Of a DNA stretch of 64,000 nt, positions 34,687-43,787 are shown piece by piece. The notes under the pieces were generated by a model. The model was not told where the DNA came from. It searched no databases and saw only the letters and a list, made by a program, of their open reading frames with translations. Source of the DNA: Aminipila butyrica (GTDB lineage Bacteria > Bacillota > Clostridia > Peptostreptococcales > Anaerovoracaceae); NCBI RefSeq assembly GCF_010669305.1, contig NZ_CP048649.1:248001-312000 (forward strand). Reading direction: 5' to 3'. The first letter of the stretch is position 1, and every line of letters starts with the position of its first letter. The translations under genes were made by a program, and so were the position numbers.

Positions 34687-36516
34687 ATGAATATAAGGAA
34701 ATTTAGCCATAGCATGAGATGGAAACTGGTCTTGATTTACTGCTTGCTGGTATTTATCGCCACTACCATCATCGGCGTGCTCATCATGAGTCGGCTGGAA
34801 GCTTACTACATGGATTCCACCAAGAAAAATTTGACCGATACCTTGCAGAGAGGCACCCTGATTTCTTCCTTAAAAACCTATGAACAGTTGAGCGAGCACG
34901 AGGAGGAAATTCAATCCAACGTAGAGACTTGGAGCAAAACCATTCAGGAAGAAATTTTCGTTATTGATGATAATTTTATGATTATTGCTTCCAACAACGC
35001 TAACCAAGGTAAGAGTGCCGTCGGGTTACTGGAAACACCTATTATCATGAACGCTTTAGCGAAAGGGGAGATTTCCGAGTCCTACGGAAGCATTGTTCGC
35101 AAAAATACCAGCATACCGGTTATGAACATGGCCTTTCCCATTGGAGAAGGTCAGCAGATTACTGGTGTAATCTACATTCGGGCAGACATGACCAGTGTCT
35201 ATGACACCATCAACCAGTCAAAGCAAATATTTGTTCAGGCTATGATTGTGGGGCTAGTTATTACCGTTATTCTGGGTACCCTCATTGCCAGGAGCATTAC
35301 AACGCCTATTAACGATGTGACGGAAAAGGCAGAGAAGATGGCACAAGGGGACTTTTCTCAGGAAGTTAGCGTCAAAGCCAACGACGAGATTGGCCGATTG
35401 GCGGACATGTTCAACCTGTTGCGTACTCAGCTGGATACCACCCTTTTTGAAATGTCTAGTGAGAAAAATAAGATGGAGACCATTTTGCGCCACATGGCTG
35501 ACGGCCTCATTGCGGTTAACCTAGAAGGTCAGATTATCCACGCTAATTCGGCGGCATTACAAATGCTGCGAGTTACTCAAGAGGAAGCAGAGCAGGAAGG
35601 GTACAATACGGTGATTCGCCAGTTTTATGGCGAGCTGTCTTTGGAAAACCTGATGGTACGGTGTCAAGAAGGGGAACTGTCTGATGTGTTTGAAACGGGA
35701 GGAAATACTTATGCCACCCGTTACGACTGGTTTAAGGATGAAGATGGCAACGATGTGGGTATTATTATTCTGATTCAGGATATTACACAGCGGCAGAAGC
35801 TGGAAAATATGCAGATGGACTTTGTCGCCAATGTCTCCCACGAGTTGAAGACTCCGTTGACTACAATCAAAAGCTACACCGAGACTCTTTTAGATGGTTG
35901 TGTAGAGGACCCAGAGACCATGGGTGAATTCTTAGAGATTATCGACAATGAGGCGGATCGCATGAATCGGCTGGTCAAAGATCTGCTGCAACTATCCAGA
36001 CTAGATAATTGCCAGGAAATCCTCAACAGGAAGGAAGGCAATTTGATCAGCCTGTTGAAATCAGCGGTAAAGAAGGTGGAGTTGACGGCGGCCAATAAGG
36101 ACCAGCATTTAAACTGTCTGTTCAATGAAGAGGAACGGATTCCGGTGGACATGGATAAGGACCGGGTGGAGCAGGTTATTTTGAACGTCATCAGTAACGC
36201 CATTAAATATACAGGCGAGGGCGGGCGTATCGACATTGATGCCCTGAAACAAGATCGAAACGCCATTATAACCGTTACCGATAATGGTATCGGCATCCCA
36301 GAAGCGGAAAAAAGCAGAGTGTTTGAGCGGTTCTTCCGAGTGGATAAGGCTCGGTCCAGAGCCATGGGCGGCACAGGATTGGGACTGGCTATCTCTAAAC
36401 AAATTGTGGAGAGTCACCAGGGGACTATCGAGCTGGAAAGCCGTGAACATAAGGGCACTAAGGTAATTATCACCTTACCACTGTCCTTAAAGCGGGGGAT
36501 TCGTAATATAGAGTAA
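34687..36516 (+). CDS. Sensor histidine kinase, WalK/PhoR type
   Basis: 609 residues in the order: membrane helix (about 14-34), extracytoplasmic PDC/Cache-like sensor (35-178), second helix (about 180-202), HAMP (LIARSITTPINDVTEKAEKM), PAS (about 265-370), HisKA with phospho-acceptor His in FVANVSHELKTPLTT, and the ATPase domain with N-box (NVISNAIKYT), G1 (DNGIGIP) and G2 (GGTGLGLAI). It phosphorylates the preceding regulator. A terminator follows. Confidence 0.93.
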   Translation: MNIRKFSHSMRWKLVLIYCLLVFIATTIIGVLIMSRLEAYYMDSTKKNLTDTLQRGTLISSLKTYEQLSEHEEEIQSNVETWSKTIQEEIFVIDDNFMIIASNNANQGKSAVGLLETPIIMNALAKGEISESYGSIVRKNTSIPVMNMAFPIGEGQQITGVIYIRADMTSVYDTINQSKQIFVQAMIVGLVITVILGTLIARSITTPINDVTEKAEKMAQGDFSQEVSVKANDEIGRLADMFNLLRTQLDTTLFEMSSEKNKMETILRHMADGLIAVNLEGQIIHANSAALQMLRVTQEEAEQEGYNTVIRQFYGELSLENLMVRCQEGELSDVFETGGNTYATRYDWFKDEDGNDVGIIILIQDITQRQKLENMQMDFVANVSHELKTPLTTIKSYTETLLDGCVEDPETMGEFLEIIDNEADRMNRLVKDLLQLSRLDNCQEILNRKEGNLISLLKSAVKKVELTAANKDQHLNCLFNEEERIPVDMDKDRVEQVILNVISNAIKYTGEGGRIDIDALKQDRNAIITVTDNGIGIPEAEKSRVFERFFRVDKARSRAMGGTGLGLAISKQIVESHQGTIELESREHKGTKVIITLPLSLKRGIRNIE

Positions 36517-36520
36517 TAGA

Positions 36521-36556
36521 AACAGCATACATTTGTGTGCTGTTTTTCTTTTTTCC
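36521..36556 (+). terminator. Intrinsic terminator after the two-component genes
   Basis: AACAGCATAC (36521-36530) pairs with GTGTGCTGTT (ending about 36544, one mismatch) with a 4-base loop, followed by a T-rich run TTTTTCTTTTTT. Confidence 0.85.
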
Positions 36557-36589
36557 GGCATATACATGATATAGGAGGAGGGAGTCTAT

Positions 36590-36850
36590 ATGGAAAACCA
36601 TGTTTTAAATATTGATAATAGAGAACGACTTACCGTAACGGAAGTGGCGGATGTAGACAGCTTTAATGAAGAAACCATCCTAATCACGTTAAAAAACGGC
36701 GGATTGGTTGTAAAAGGCCAGAAGCTGCACATTCAAAAGCTGGATTTAGCGGAAGGAAAAGTGGTTATTACAGGGGAGATTAACTCCGCTGTATATACGG
36801 AGAAAAAAAATAAAAGTGAAAAGAGTTTTATGCGGAGGATATTTGAATAA
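36590..36850 (+). CDS. yabP: Sporulation protein YabP
   Basis: 86-residue protein of the YabP/YqfC family, needed for spore coat or cortex development in Bacillus. Family-like segments are ERLTVTEVADVDSFNEETI and KGQKLHIQKLDLAEGKVVITGEI. Strong site GGAGGAGGGAG upstream. The stop overlaps the yabQ start (TAATG). Its presence indicates a spore former; sporulation-sigma control is likely by family but no promoter is clear here. Confidence 0.88.
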   Translation: MENHVLNIDNRERLTVTEVADVDSFNEETILITLKNGGLVVKGQKLHIQKLDLAEGKVVITGEINSAVYTEKKNKSEKSFMRRIFE

Positions 36851-37254
36851 TGGTAGTATCCTCCGGGTCAGCTATTTTGCCTCATTTTCAACTGAATATG
36901 CAGCTGACGGACCTGGTTCGGGCCCAGCTGTTTGAATGCGGAGTCATGCTGGGCTGCGGCATGGTGGTGGCCCTGCTCTATGGGCTTTTTAATAGGAACT
37001 TAAAGGTTTTTATAAAAAAACAGGTGGTCGCAGCGATCTATGAAGTACTTTTTTGGGTCTTTGCTGGCATACTGACCTGCCAGTTTTTATATTATTGTGC
37101 CTATGGAGCTATCAGCATTCACGTAATATGTGCATTTGCATGTGGAGTTTTCTTGTGGAATCTATTGTTTTATGCTACAATATCCATGGGTGACGGCAAA
37201 TGTTCAAACGAAAGAAAAAAAGAAGCAGGGAGTTCAGGAACTCCGAGAAAATAA
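36850..37254 (+). CDS. yabQ: Sporulation membrane protein YabQ
   Basis: 134 residues with three clear hydrophobic helices (about 28-48, 60-82 and 88-112); YabQ of Bacillus is longer. Identified mainly by its place between yabP and divIC, a conserved order, and by its hydrophobic layout. The last 18 codons overlap the divIC start in another frame, so the two are probably translationally linked. Confidence 0.75.
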   Translation: MVVSSGSAILPHFQLNMQLTDLVRAQLFECGVMLGCGMVVALLYGLFNRNLKVFIKKQVVAAIYEVLFWVFAGILTCQFLYYCAYGAISIHVICAFACGVFLWNLLFYATISMGDGKCSNERKKEAGSSGTPRK

Positions 37255-37703
37255 TTGACCTGGAGCAGGCCCGTACTGAAAGGCGCCAAAAAAGAAAACA
37301 GGCGGTTAACAGGAAACAGGACAAGGGCCAGCAGGCTGCTTCAAAAGAATTATCTGAGAGAAAAGTGAATAAGAGAAATCGAAAGAGACTAATTTATGTC
37401 GGTATTGTCCTGGGGATTCTGCTGCTCATAGGTGCGTCTATTTTTCATGTTTACTCTTTGCAACGAGAATATAAGAGCATTGTGGCCCAGAACAAGGCAT
37501 TACAGGGAAAAAAACAGGATCTCACGGAAGAACTCAGCAACGTGAATAATCCGGAATATATTGAGCAGCAGGCTCGGCAGCAGCTGAGGATGGTCAAACC
37601 CGGGGAAGTGCTTTACGTGCTGCCCCCACAGGGAGAGACGGGATCCACCATCGTTCCTCAGACGAATAATGATTTGCTGCCGGCGGGCGAAGCTGCGGAT
37701 TAG
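37200..37703 (+). CDS. divIC: Cell-division protein DivIC/FtsL-like septum initiator
   Basis: Bitopic membrane protein of the divisome. A very basic cytoplasmic N-terminus (1-65) precedes one membrane helix (about 66-86, LIYVGIVLGILLLIGASIF) and an extracytoplasmic coiled coil (REYKSIVAQNKALQGKKQDLTEEL) ending with the DivIC-type motif EYIEQQARQQLRMVKPGEVLY. 167 residues; the N-terminal tail is long. Overlaps yabQ by 55 bases. Confidence 0.87.
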   Translation: MFKRKKKRSREFRNSEKIIDLEQARTERRQKRKQAVNRKQDKGQQAASKELSERKVNKRNRKRLIYVGIVLGILLLIGASIFHVYSLQREYKSIVAQNKALQGKKQDLTEELSNVNNPEYIEQQARQQLRMVKPGEVLYVLPPQGETGSTIVPQTNNDLLPAGEAAD

Positions 37704-37715
37704 AAAGGGATAGAC

Positions 37716-38255
37716 ATGGAACGGATAGCGGAAGTGATTGTGGTAGAGGGCCGGGACGACCAAGCTGCCATCAAGCGGGCTATAGATACACCTACCATTG
37801 CCACTCACGGATACGGCATCGCCAAATCAACCTGGGAGCTGATTCAGCGAGCGTACGACAGCAGCGGAATCATCATCTTTACTGACCCAGATTTTGCCGG
37901 TGAAGAAATCCGCAGGCGGCTGCGGGAACGGTTCCCCAAGGCGAAACACGCTTATTTGGATCGAAAAGATGCCACCGCAGATGGCGATATCGGCATTGAA
38001 AATGCTAAACCAGCCGCCATATTGGAGGCTCTGGAAAAAGCTCATTGCACCAAAGAGACTGCGACTAAAGAATTCGCCATGGAGGATTTGATGCGGTATG
38101 GATTGGCAGGGGGCCCAGGGGCAGCGGACAAGCGGTCTGGCTTGGGTAAGGCCCTGGGGATTGGCTATGGAAACTCAGCTGCCTTTCTCAACAAGCTGAA
38201 CCAGTATGCCATCACCAGAGCGCAATTTGAAGAGGAAGCAGGAAAACTGGAATGA
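37716..38255 (+). CDS. rnmV: Ribonuclease M5
   Basis: Toprim-domain endonuclease that matures 5S rRNA in Firmicutes. The acidic motifs are VVEGRDDQAA (near residue 8) and TDPDFAGEEIRRR (near 53). 179 residues, standard length. The stop overlaps the rsmA start (ATGA), the common rnmV-rsmA arrangement. Confidence 0.94.
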   Translation: MERIAEVIVVEGRDDQAAIKRAIDTPTIATHGYGIAKSTWELIQRAYDSSGIIIFTDPDFAGEEIRRRLRERFPKAKHAYLDRKDATADGDIGIENAKPAAILEALEKAHCTKETATKEFAMEDLMRYGLAGGPGAADKRSGLGKALGIGYGNSAAFLNKLNQYAITRAQFEEEAGKLE

Positions 38256-39130
38256 AATTATATGCACCATCCACCATCAGACAGATCAAGGACAAATACG
38301 GCTTTAGGCTGTCCAAAAGTCTGGGCCAAAACTTTCTGACCGATAAAAACATCATTGATAAGATTATGGAAGAATCCTTCATTGGGAAGGAAGACTTGGT
38401 CATTGAAATCGGGCCGGGTATCGGGGTTCTCACCGCAGAGGAGGCTGCTTTGGCCGGAAAAGTCATTGCAGTGGAAATTGATAAGAATCTGATTCCCATT
38501 CTGAAGGACACGCTGGCAGACTACGACAATGTGAAGGTCGTCAATCAGGACATTCTTAAGACGGATTTAAATCAGCTTATTGAAGAAAACAACACTATTG
38601 AGGGGAAACCGGTACGCTCCGTGCGAATTATCGGAAATCTGCCTTATTACATTACTACGCCCATCGTTATGAAGATTCTGGAGGAGGGGGCGAAAGTGGA
38701 CAGCATCACCATCATGATGCAAAAGGAAGTAGCAGACCGTATGAAGGCGGCTGCTGGCAAAAAGGCTTATGGGGCCCTATCGGTGGCAGTCCAGTATTAC
38801 TGCACGGTAAACCATGTAGCTAATGTGCCAAAAGAGGTGTTTGTACCTCAACCTAAGGTGGATTCCACGGTCATTCGGCTAGATATCCGCCAGGAAAAAC
38901 CAGTGGACTTAAAAGATGAAAAGATTTTTTTTCAGTGCATCAAGGCGGGCTTCGGACAGCGACGAAAGACCATGTCCAACTCCCTTACCGGCGTGTGCGG
39001 CCTGTCAAAAGAACAGGTAGGACAAGTCCTGGAAGCCATTGGTATCGATGGAGGCCGTCGAGCGGAAACCATGAGTATAGAAGAGTTTGCCCAGCTGGCA
39101 AACCAGGTGTACTGCACCATCAGGCAGTAG
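38252..39130 (+). CDS. rsmA: 16S rRNA dimethyladenosine transferase RsmA (KsgA)
   Basis: Dimethylates two adjacent adenines in helix 45 of 16S rRNA using SAM. Motif I EIGPGIGVLT (about 51-60), the catalytic motif NLPYYITTPI (about 129-138) and the FRxR-type C-terminal region FGQRRKTMSNSL are present. 292 residues. Overlaps rnmV by four bases. Confidence 0.96.
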   Translation: MKLYAPSTIRQIKDKYGFRLSKSLGQNFLTDKNIIDKIMEESFIGKEDLVIEIGPGIGVLTAEEAALAGKVIAVEIDKNLIPILKDTLADYDNVKVVNQDILKTDLNQLIEENNTIEGKPVRSVRIIGNLPYYITTPIVMKILEEGAKVDSITIMMQKEVADRMKAAAGKKAYGALSVAVQYYCTVNHVANVPKEVFVPQPKVDSTVIRLDIRQEKPVDLKDEKIFFQCIKAGFGQRRKTMSNSLTGVCGLSKEQVGQVLEAIGIDGGRRAETMSIEEFAQLANQVYCTIRQ

Positions 39131-39208
39131 GCGTATGAGGGGATACGGCAGTAAGCTGCCATATAAAGCATTTTCACAGGGGAATTGGGAAAAAGGAAGA
39201 GCAAGTAT

Positions 39209-41191
39209 ATGAAAAAGTTAAAACAATTTTATTGGAAATATCTGCACAATGCTGTAGTCATCAGTATCGTTTTGGCATTTGCATTGAATCTATTTATTGA
39301 ATCGTTGGCAAGACATTCTCTGGCAAGTGGGTTTGGGTTCTTTTTACAATCACCGCAAGTCTTTTTATATAATGTACTCATTATATTTGCCACCATGTCG
39401 CTGGCTTTGGTCATTAAGCGTCGGGTGTTTTTGTACGTCGTATTTTCGTTGTTGTGGATGACTCTGGGCATTACCAATGGTGTGATTTTGGCCAACCGTA
39501 TGACGCCTTTTACCACCAAGGACTTTACTGTGCTGGAAGACGGCCTTTCTATCGTGACCAACTACCTGAGTACCGGTGAGATTATTTTGGCCTGCGTGGG
39601 TGTGGCAGTGGGTATTGTGCTTATTCTTCTGCTGTTTAAGTTTGCGCCGAAGAAGAAAATGAAAATTAATTATAAGAGAAATGTAGCATTACTTATGGCC
39701 ATCGGTTTGGGTTTGTTTGGTGCTACAGATTTGGCTATAAAGACGAAGGTTGTGGACACCTTTTTCGGTAACTTGGCGTATGCTTACCGGGATTATGGGG
39801 TGCCTTACTGCTTTATTAATACATGGCTTAACACAGGCATCGGCCAGCCGGCGGGCTATTCTCAAAACGCAGTGCTCTCTATTTTTGATAAAGGCGAATT
39901 AGGGGACGAGCCTTATGCTGCTCCGGTTACAAAGGATGACGGCAAGAAGCACGCAAATGTAATTTTCTTGCAGATGGAATCCTTTATTGATCCTACCTTA
40001 GTAAAAAACATTACTTATTCTAAGGATCCTATTCCCAATTTTAGAGCCTTGGAGAAAAACTATTCCTCAGGGTACCTGACGGTACCGGTAGTGGGAGCGG
40101 GAACGGCCAACACCGAATTTGAGATGCTTACCGGCATGAGCGTTAAGTTCTTCGGACCAGGAGAATATCCGTACAAGTCTATTTTGACAGAAGAAACCAG
40201 TGAGAGTATTCCTTATGACTTAAAGTCCCTTGGCTATGCGACTCATGCAATTCACAATCACCGGGCTGTGTTCTATGGCAGAAACGAGGTCTTCGCCAAT
40301 CTGGGATTTGATAGCTTTACCAGTGTGGAATATATGAATCACGTGGTACGAACACCAAAGAACTGGGCAAAAGACTCGGTTTTGACGGGTCAGATTATGG
40401 ATGCCCTGGAAGCGACCGATCAAGAAGATTTCATCTACACATGTTCTGTTCAAGGTCACGGAAAATATCCGACAGAACAGGTAATTAAGGACCCAGAGAT
40501 TACCGTTACTGGAGCACCGACGGAAGAACTGAGATGGCAGTACGAATATTACGCAAATCAGATACATGAGATGGACCAGTTCATCGGGCAACTGACAGAC
40601 CGACTGAGCAAATATGACGAGGACGTCGTACTCGTTATCTATGGAGATCATCTGCCAGTGCTGGAAATGACCGAAGAAGATATGAAGACGGGGTCCCTGT
40701 TTGAGACTCAATATGTAGTCTGGAGCAACTTTGACATGAAGAAGCAGGACAAGCCGATGTATTCTTACCAGTTGGGTGCAGATGTGCTGAATCGGCTGGG
40801 CATACATGTAGGAGTTTTAAACAAATACCATCAGAATCATCAAGACAGCCGTACGTATAAAAGAGATTTAGAAATGCTGGAATATGATATGCTCTATGGA
40901 AAGCGGTATATCTTTGACGGCAAGAATCCATATGAGCGGGTGGATATGAAGATGGGCATCAAGCCGATTACCATCAAGGAAGTGGTGCAAATTGGCAACA
41001 AGTTCTATCTAAAAGGAGAAAACTTTACGGAATACAGTAAGATTTCTCTGGATGGAGAAATCCTGAAGACCATTTTCCTGGGATCCTCGATCTTGGGATT
41101 GCAGGAAGAGGTGGATCCAGATGCTGTCAGCCGCATGAAGGTCAGTCAGGTAGAAAAGAATAATGACGAGATATTGAGTACCACAGAATAG
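39209..41191 (+). CDS. Lipoteichoic-acid-synthase-like phosphoglycerol transferase
   Basis: Membrane enzyme with four or five N-terminal helices (about 15-150) and a large extracytoplasmic sulfatase-fold domain. The catalytic nucleophile is the Thr in GAGTANTEFEML; metal ligands are visible in QMESF and VIYGDHLP. 660 residues from ATG 39209, chosen because AAGGAAGAG precedes it at good spacing; a TTG at 39185 is the alternative. LtaS transfers glycerol-phosphate from phosphatidylglycerol to a lipid-anchored polymer. The family also contains primases and other phosphotransferases, so the exact polymer is not certain. Confidence 0.85.
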   Translation: MKKLKQFYWKYLHNAVVISIVLAFALNLFIESLARHSLASGFGFFLQSPQVFLYNVLIIFATMSLALVIKRRVFLYVVFSLLWMTLGITNGVILANRMTPFTTKDFTVLEDGLSIVTNYLSTGEIILACVGVAVGIVLILLLFKFAPKKKMKINYKRNVALLMAIGLGLFGATDLAIKTKVVDTFFGNLAYAYRDYGVPYCFINTWLNTGIGQPAGYSQNAVLSIFDKGELGDEPYAAPVTKDDGKKHANVIFLQMESFIDPTLVKNITYSKDPIPNFRALEKNYSSGYLTVPVVGAGTANTEFEMLTGMSVKFFGPGEYPYKSILTEETSESIPYDLKSLGYATHAIHNHRAVFYGRNEVFANLGFDSFTSVEYMNHVVRTPKNWAKDSVLTGQIMDALEATDQEDFIYTCSVQGHGKYPTEQVIKDPEITVTGAPTEELRWQYEYYANQIHEMDQFIGQLTDRLSKYDEDVVLVIYGDHLPVLEMTEEDMKTGSLFETQYVVWSNFDMKKQDKPMYSYQLGADVLNRLGIHVGVLNKYHQNHQDSRTYKRDLEMLEYDMLYGKRYIFDGKNPYERVDMKMGIKPITIKEVVQIGNKFYLKGENFTEYSKISLDGEILKTIFLGSSILGLQEEVDPDAVSRMKVSQVEKNNDEILSTTE

Positions 41192-41273
41192 TGCAGCATA
41201 ACATCTACCTTGTCAGGGACAGAGCTGACAGAGAGTGTTTAACGTTTATGATTCACATAAGGAGGGAGATTCA

Positions 41274-41810
41274 ATGAAAATTCTGGAAACCGAGAGATTA
41301 CGCCTCAGGCCATTTGAGCTGGGAGATGCAGAGGGGCTGTATGCCTACGCTAAAAATCCCAACGTCGGACCTCACGCAGGCTGGAAGCCTCATGCCGATG
41401 TGGCAGAATCCCGTCAGATTATTGAGGACCTTTTTATGGTGAATCAAGCTTGGGTCATCGTCCAAAAAGAAACAGGCCGCTTGGTAGGCAGCATCGCTTT
41501 AGAGCCGGACAAACGCAGACCGGAAGTAGCCAGCAGAGAGCTGGGATATTCTCTTGCGGAGGACTGCTGGGGTCAGGGGTTGATGACGGAGGCGGCTCAA
41601 GAGGCTATCCGCTTCGGCTTTGAGGAGCTGAAATTAGAAATTATCGCCATTTGCACCGGTCCCACCAATGAGCGTTCAGCAAGAGTTATTGAGAAATGTG
41701 GATTTCAGTATGAAGGAATTACCCGGCATTGCTATAAAATTTATGACGGCAGTGTGCGGGATTCCAGATGTTATTCTCTGCTGAAGTCCGAGTGGGAAGC
41801 TCAGCGGTAA
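41274..41810 (+). CDS. GNAT acetyltransferase, RimJ/RimL type
   Basis: 178 residues starting ILETERLRLRPFELGDAEGLYAY, typical of RimJ/RimL N-acetyltransferases. The acetyl-CoA loop is in AEDCWGQGLMTEAAQEAI and the C-terminal RSARVIEKCGFQYEG is conserved. I start it at ATG 41274 behind AAGGAGGGAGATTC; the longer frame from 41235 lacks a site. Substrate unknown. Followed four bases later by a second acetyltransferase. Confidence 0.88.
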   Translation: MKILETERLRLRPFELGDAEGLYAYAKNPNVGPHAGWKPHADVAESRQIIEDLFMVNQAWVIVQKETGRLVGSIALEPDKRRPEVASRELGYSLAEDCWGQGLMTEAAQEAIRFGFEELKLEIIAICTGPTNERSARVIEKCGFQYEGITRHCYKIYDGSVRDSRCYSLLKSEWEAQR

Positions 41811-41814
41811 GACC

Positions 41815-42441
41815 ATGGGCGGGAAGATAAAGGGGCTGGCAGTCATTCGGGACCGGGACAGAGCGGTGTCGACTTTGGCTGCGGCTTTTGCGGACTATCC
41901 GCAGCTTAAGTCTGCTTTTCCAGACAGAAGTCGGCGATTGGCAGTTACAGAAGCCGTGCTGCGCTTTCAGGTAAATCTCAGTATGCGGTATGGAGGCGTT
42001 TATGCGCTGACCAGGGAATGCCAGGAAGTGGCTTTGGTCCTGCCGTCTTCCCGCAAAAAGGTCTCTCGGCTCCGATTGCTCTTAGCAGGCAACGAGGCAG
42101 GCCGATATCGACAGGCCCTGGAGCGGCTGACCGAGCAGGAGCGTCGCACAAAAAAAGAGATTTTTTCAGAAATGGGCCAGATGGAATCGGAGATTGAGTT
42201 TCCCTCTAGATACCTATATATCAGCTATATGGGGGTCCATGGAGACTATCAGAAACAGGGGAGAGGCCGCCGTCTCATGGAAAAGATTTTAGCTCATGGG
42301 GAAAGAAAAGGACTACCCTTGGTGCTTTCTACCAGCAAGCCGGAGCAAGTAGCGTTTTTTCAAGGCTTGGGCTTTCAGGTCATGGGAATAACCAGTTCCC
42401 GGCACTTTCAATTTATTAATATTTATCTTATTAAATCGTAA
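41815..42441 (+). CDS. GNAT-family acetyltransferase
   Basis: 208 residues. The acetyl-CoA site is in YISYMGVHGDYQKQGRGRRLMEKILAHGE (about 140-168), and the N-terminal half is diverged. It follows the RimJ-like gene by four bases, so the two are co-transcribed. Substrate unknown; nothing nearby suggests one. Confidence 0.8.
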   Translation: MGGKIKGLAVIRDRDRAVSTLAAAFADYPQLKSAFPDRSRRLAVTEAVLRFQVNLSMRYGGVYALTRECQEVALVLPSSRKKVSRLRLLLAGNEAGRYRQALERLTEQERRTKKEIFSEMGQMESEIEFPSRYLYISYMGVHGDYQKQGRGRRLMEKILAHGERKGLPLVLSTSKPEQVAFFQGLGFQVMGITSSRHFQFINIYLIKS

Positions 42442-42477
42442 AAACTGCCAATCTTGTTATAATCGGGAGTAATAGCT

Positions 42478-43785
42478 ATGCCAGAATTCGTGGTGTTTAT
42501 CATCTGCATCTTAATCATAACCGTATTCTTTATCATCGAATTAAGTTCGTCGGAACGGAAACCAGAGTCGCCAAAGGAAGAGGTGGTCATTCCAAGTTCG
42601 ATACAAGAGGCTTTCAGCTCTTTTACGGAGGCGCTGCTGTCTCAGAAGGGGATACTGGTGGAATCCGCTCAGATTACGGACTGGTCACCTTTGGAGGAAG
42701 TGGCTTATAGGGAAGGTATCTTTTACTGCTATAAGGTGGATTACAGTGTCACCACAGAGACGCCCGTGGGAACTGCTCAAGGCATGATTTTAAACTCCCG
42801 GGAGATTTTTGAAAAGTTTGGTCTTGGGGGAGAGCTGACGGTGGTGTTCTATGAGGAGAAGGAGCAGATTTCGGAGGTGACTTTTCAGCCAGCGGAACAG
42901 ATTGCCCTGACTGGAGGATGCAAGTCTTACGTGGAAAAGCGTTACAGCACCCCTAAAGAGTGGCAGCCTCGGCCAGAGTACAGTGTGTATCTGGATGGAA
43001 TATCTTTGTCTCTGTGGGAAAATATTGCGGGAAAGACGCTGCCAGAGGGGCTTATCAGGAACAGAACTTTGGCGGAAGGGCATATCGCTGATCGAGCCCA
43101 GTATGTAGACACTTTGGAAAACGATCACATTAAGGTGGATTCCTGTATTCAGTTCGGCGGCAAACAGGAACGCGTCTTCCGTATAGAGGTTCGAGGAACT
43201 ATGGTGGAGAACCGGCGGGGGATTCACATTGGCAGCACGGTTCAGGAACTGAAAGAGGCCTATCCGGAGGGCCTGGCTTATGAGGAAAACTGGCAGGAGC
43301 AGGGCGCACATTACGGATACATCGCTGAAGACGAAAGCACCTGTTACATAGCATTTAAGGTAGAGGATGGAGTAATCAGCCAGATTCTCTTGACTGACGG
43401 ATTTGGGCAACGGCCCTTTACTCCTTATGACGGGTATGTGGACCCGGATATTCGCTGGGTGGAAGTGGAGAACCCAGAGCAGCTGTCAGAAAAATATGCG
43501 AGAGAGTTATATTTGGGTCAGCACAAGTTGGACTCCGAGCCGGAGCAGGTAGTGACTCAGTTTCTGGCCCGAAGCATGGAGGGCTATACCGTTATTAAGA
43601 AAGGCTTGCTGCGTGAGGAAGACCGTGGACAGATACAAATTTATTTTGCCGCCTGCAAGATGCCAGCAGAACCGGGGGTTCTTCACCTGGAACTAAAGTT
43701 GGAGTACACGCGAATCGATAATTACATGAATGACACCGCTGTCTGGGTGGTTACACATCACAGAGGTCAAAAAAGGGAAGGGTAG
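42478..43785 (+). CDS. Membrane-anchored protein of unknown function, paralogue A
   Basis: 435 residues I do not recognise. One N-terminal helix (about 3-22, FVVFIICILIITVFFIIEL) anchors a soluble domain, probably outside the membrane. It is a tandem paralogue of the next gene: both share RGIHIGSTVQELK (RGIHVGSTVQELK in B), a following YGYI/YGFI segment with YIAF, then TDGF--RPF, DGY/TGYV, and LSEKYARELYLGQHK near the C-terminus. These conserved blocks define one domain of about 200 residues at the C-terminal side. No catalytic pattern is evident. Confidence 0.6.
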   Translation: MPEFVVFIICILIITVFFIIELSSSERKPESPKEEVVIPSSIQEAFSSFTEALLSQKGILVESAQITDWSPLEEVAYREGIFYCYKVDYSVTTETPVGTAQGMILNSREIFEKFGLGGELTVVFYEEKEQISEVTFQPAEQIALTGGCKSYVEKRYSTPKEWQPRPEYSVYLDGISLSLWENIAGKTLPEGLIRNRTLAEGHIADRAQYVDTLENDHIKVDSCIQFGGKQERVFRIEVRGTMVENRRGIHIGSTVQELKEAYPEGLAYEENWQEQGAHYGYIAEDESTCYIAFKVEDGVISQILLTDGFGQRPFTPYDGYVDPDIRWVEVENPEQLSEKYARELYLGQHKLDSEPEQVVTQFLARSMEGYTVIKKGLLREEDRGQIQIYFAACKMPAEPGVLHLELKLEYTRIDNYMNDTAVWVVTHHRGQKREG

Positions 43786-43787
43786 AT

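Noticed and set aside
41195..41273. TGTCAG/CTGACA hairpin after the LTA-synthase-like gene as a terminator
   Set aside because: Only six base pairs and no T tract follows; acetyltransferase translation begins soon after.
42458..42463. TATAAT just before the paralogue A gene as a promoter
   Set aside because: Transcription would start within about 8 bases of the ATG, excluding the ribosome site; likely chance, the genes probably continue the upstream operon.
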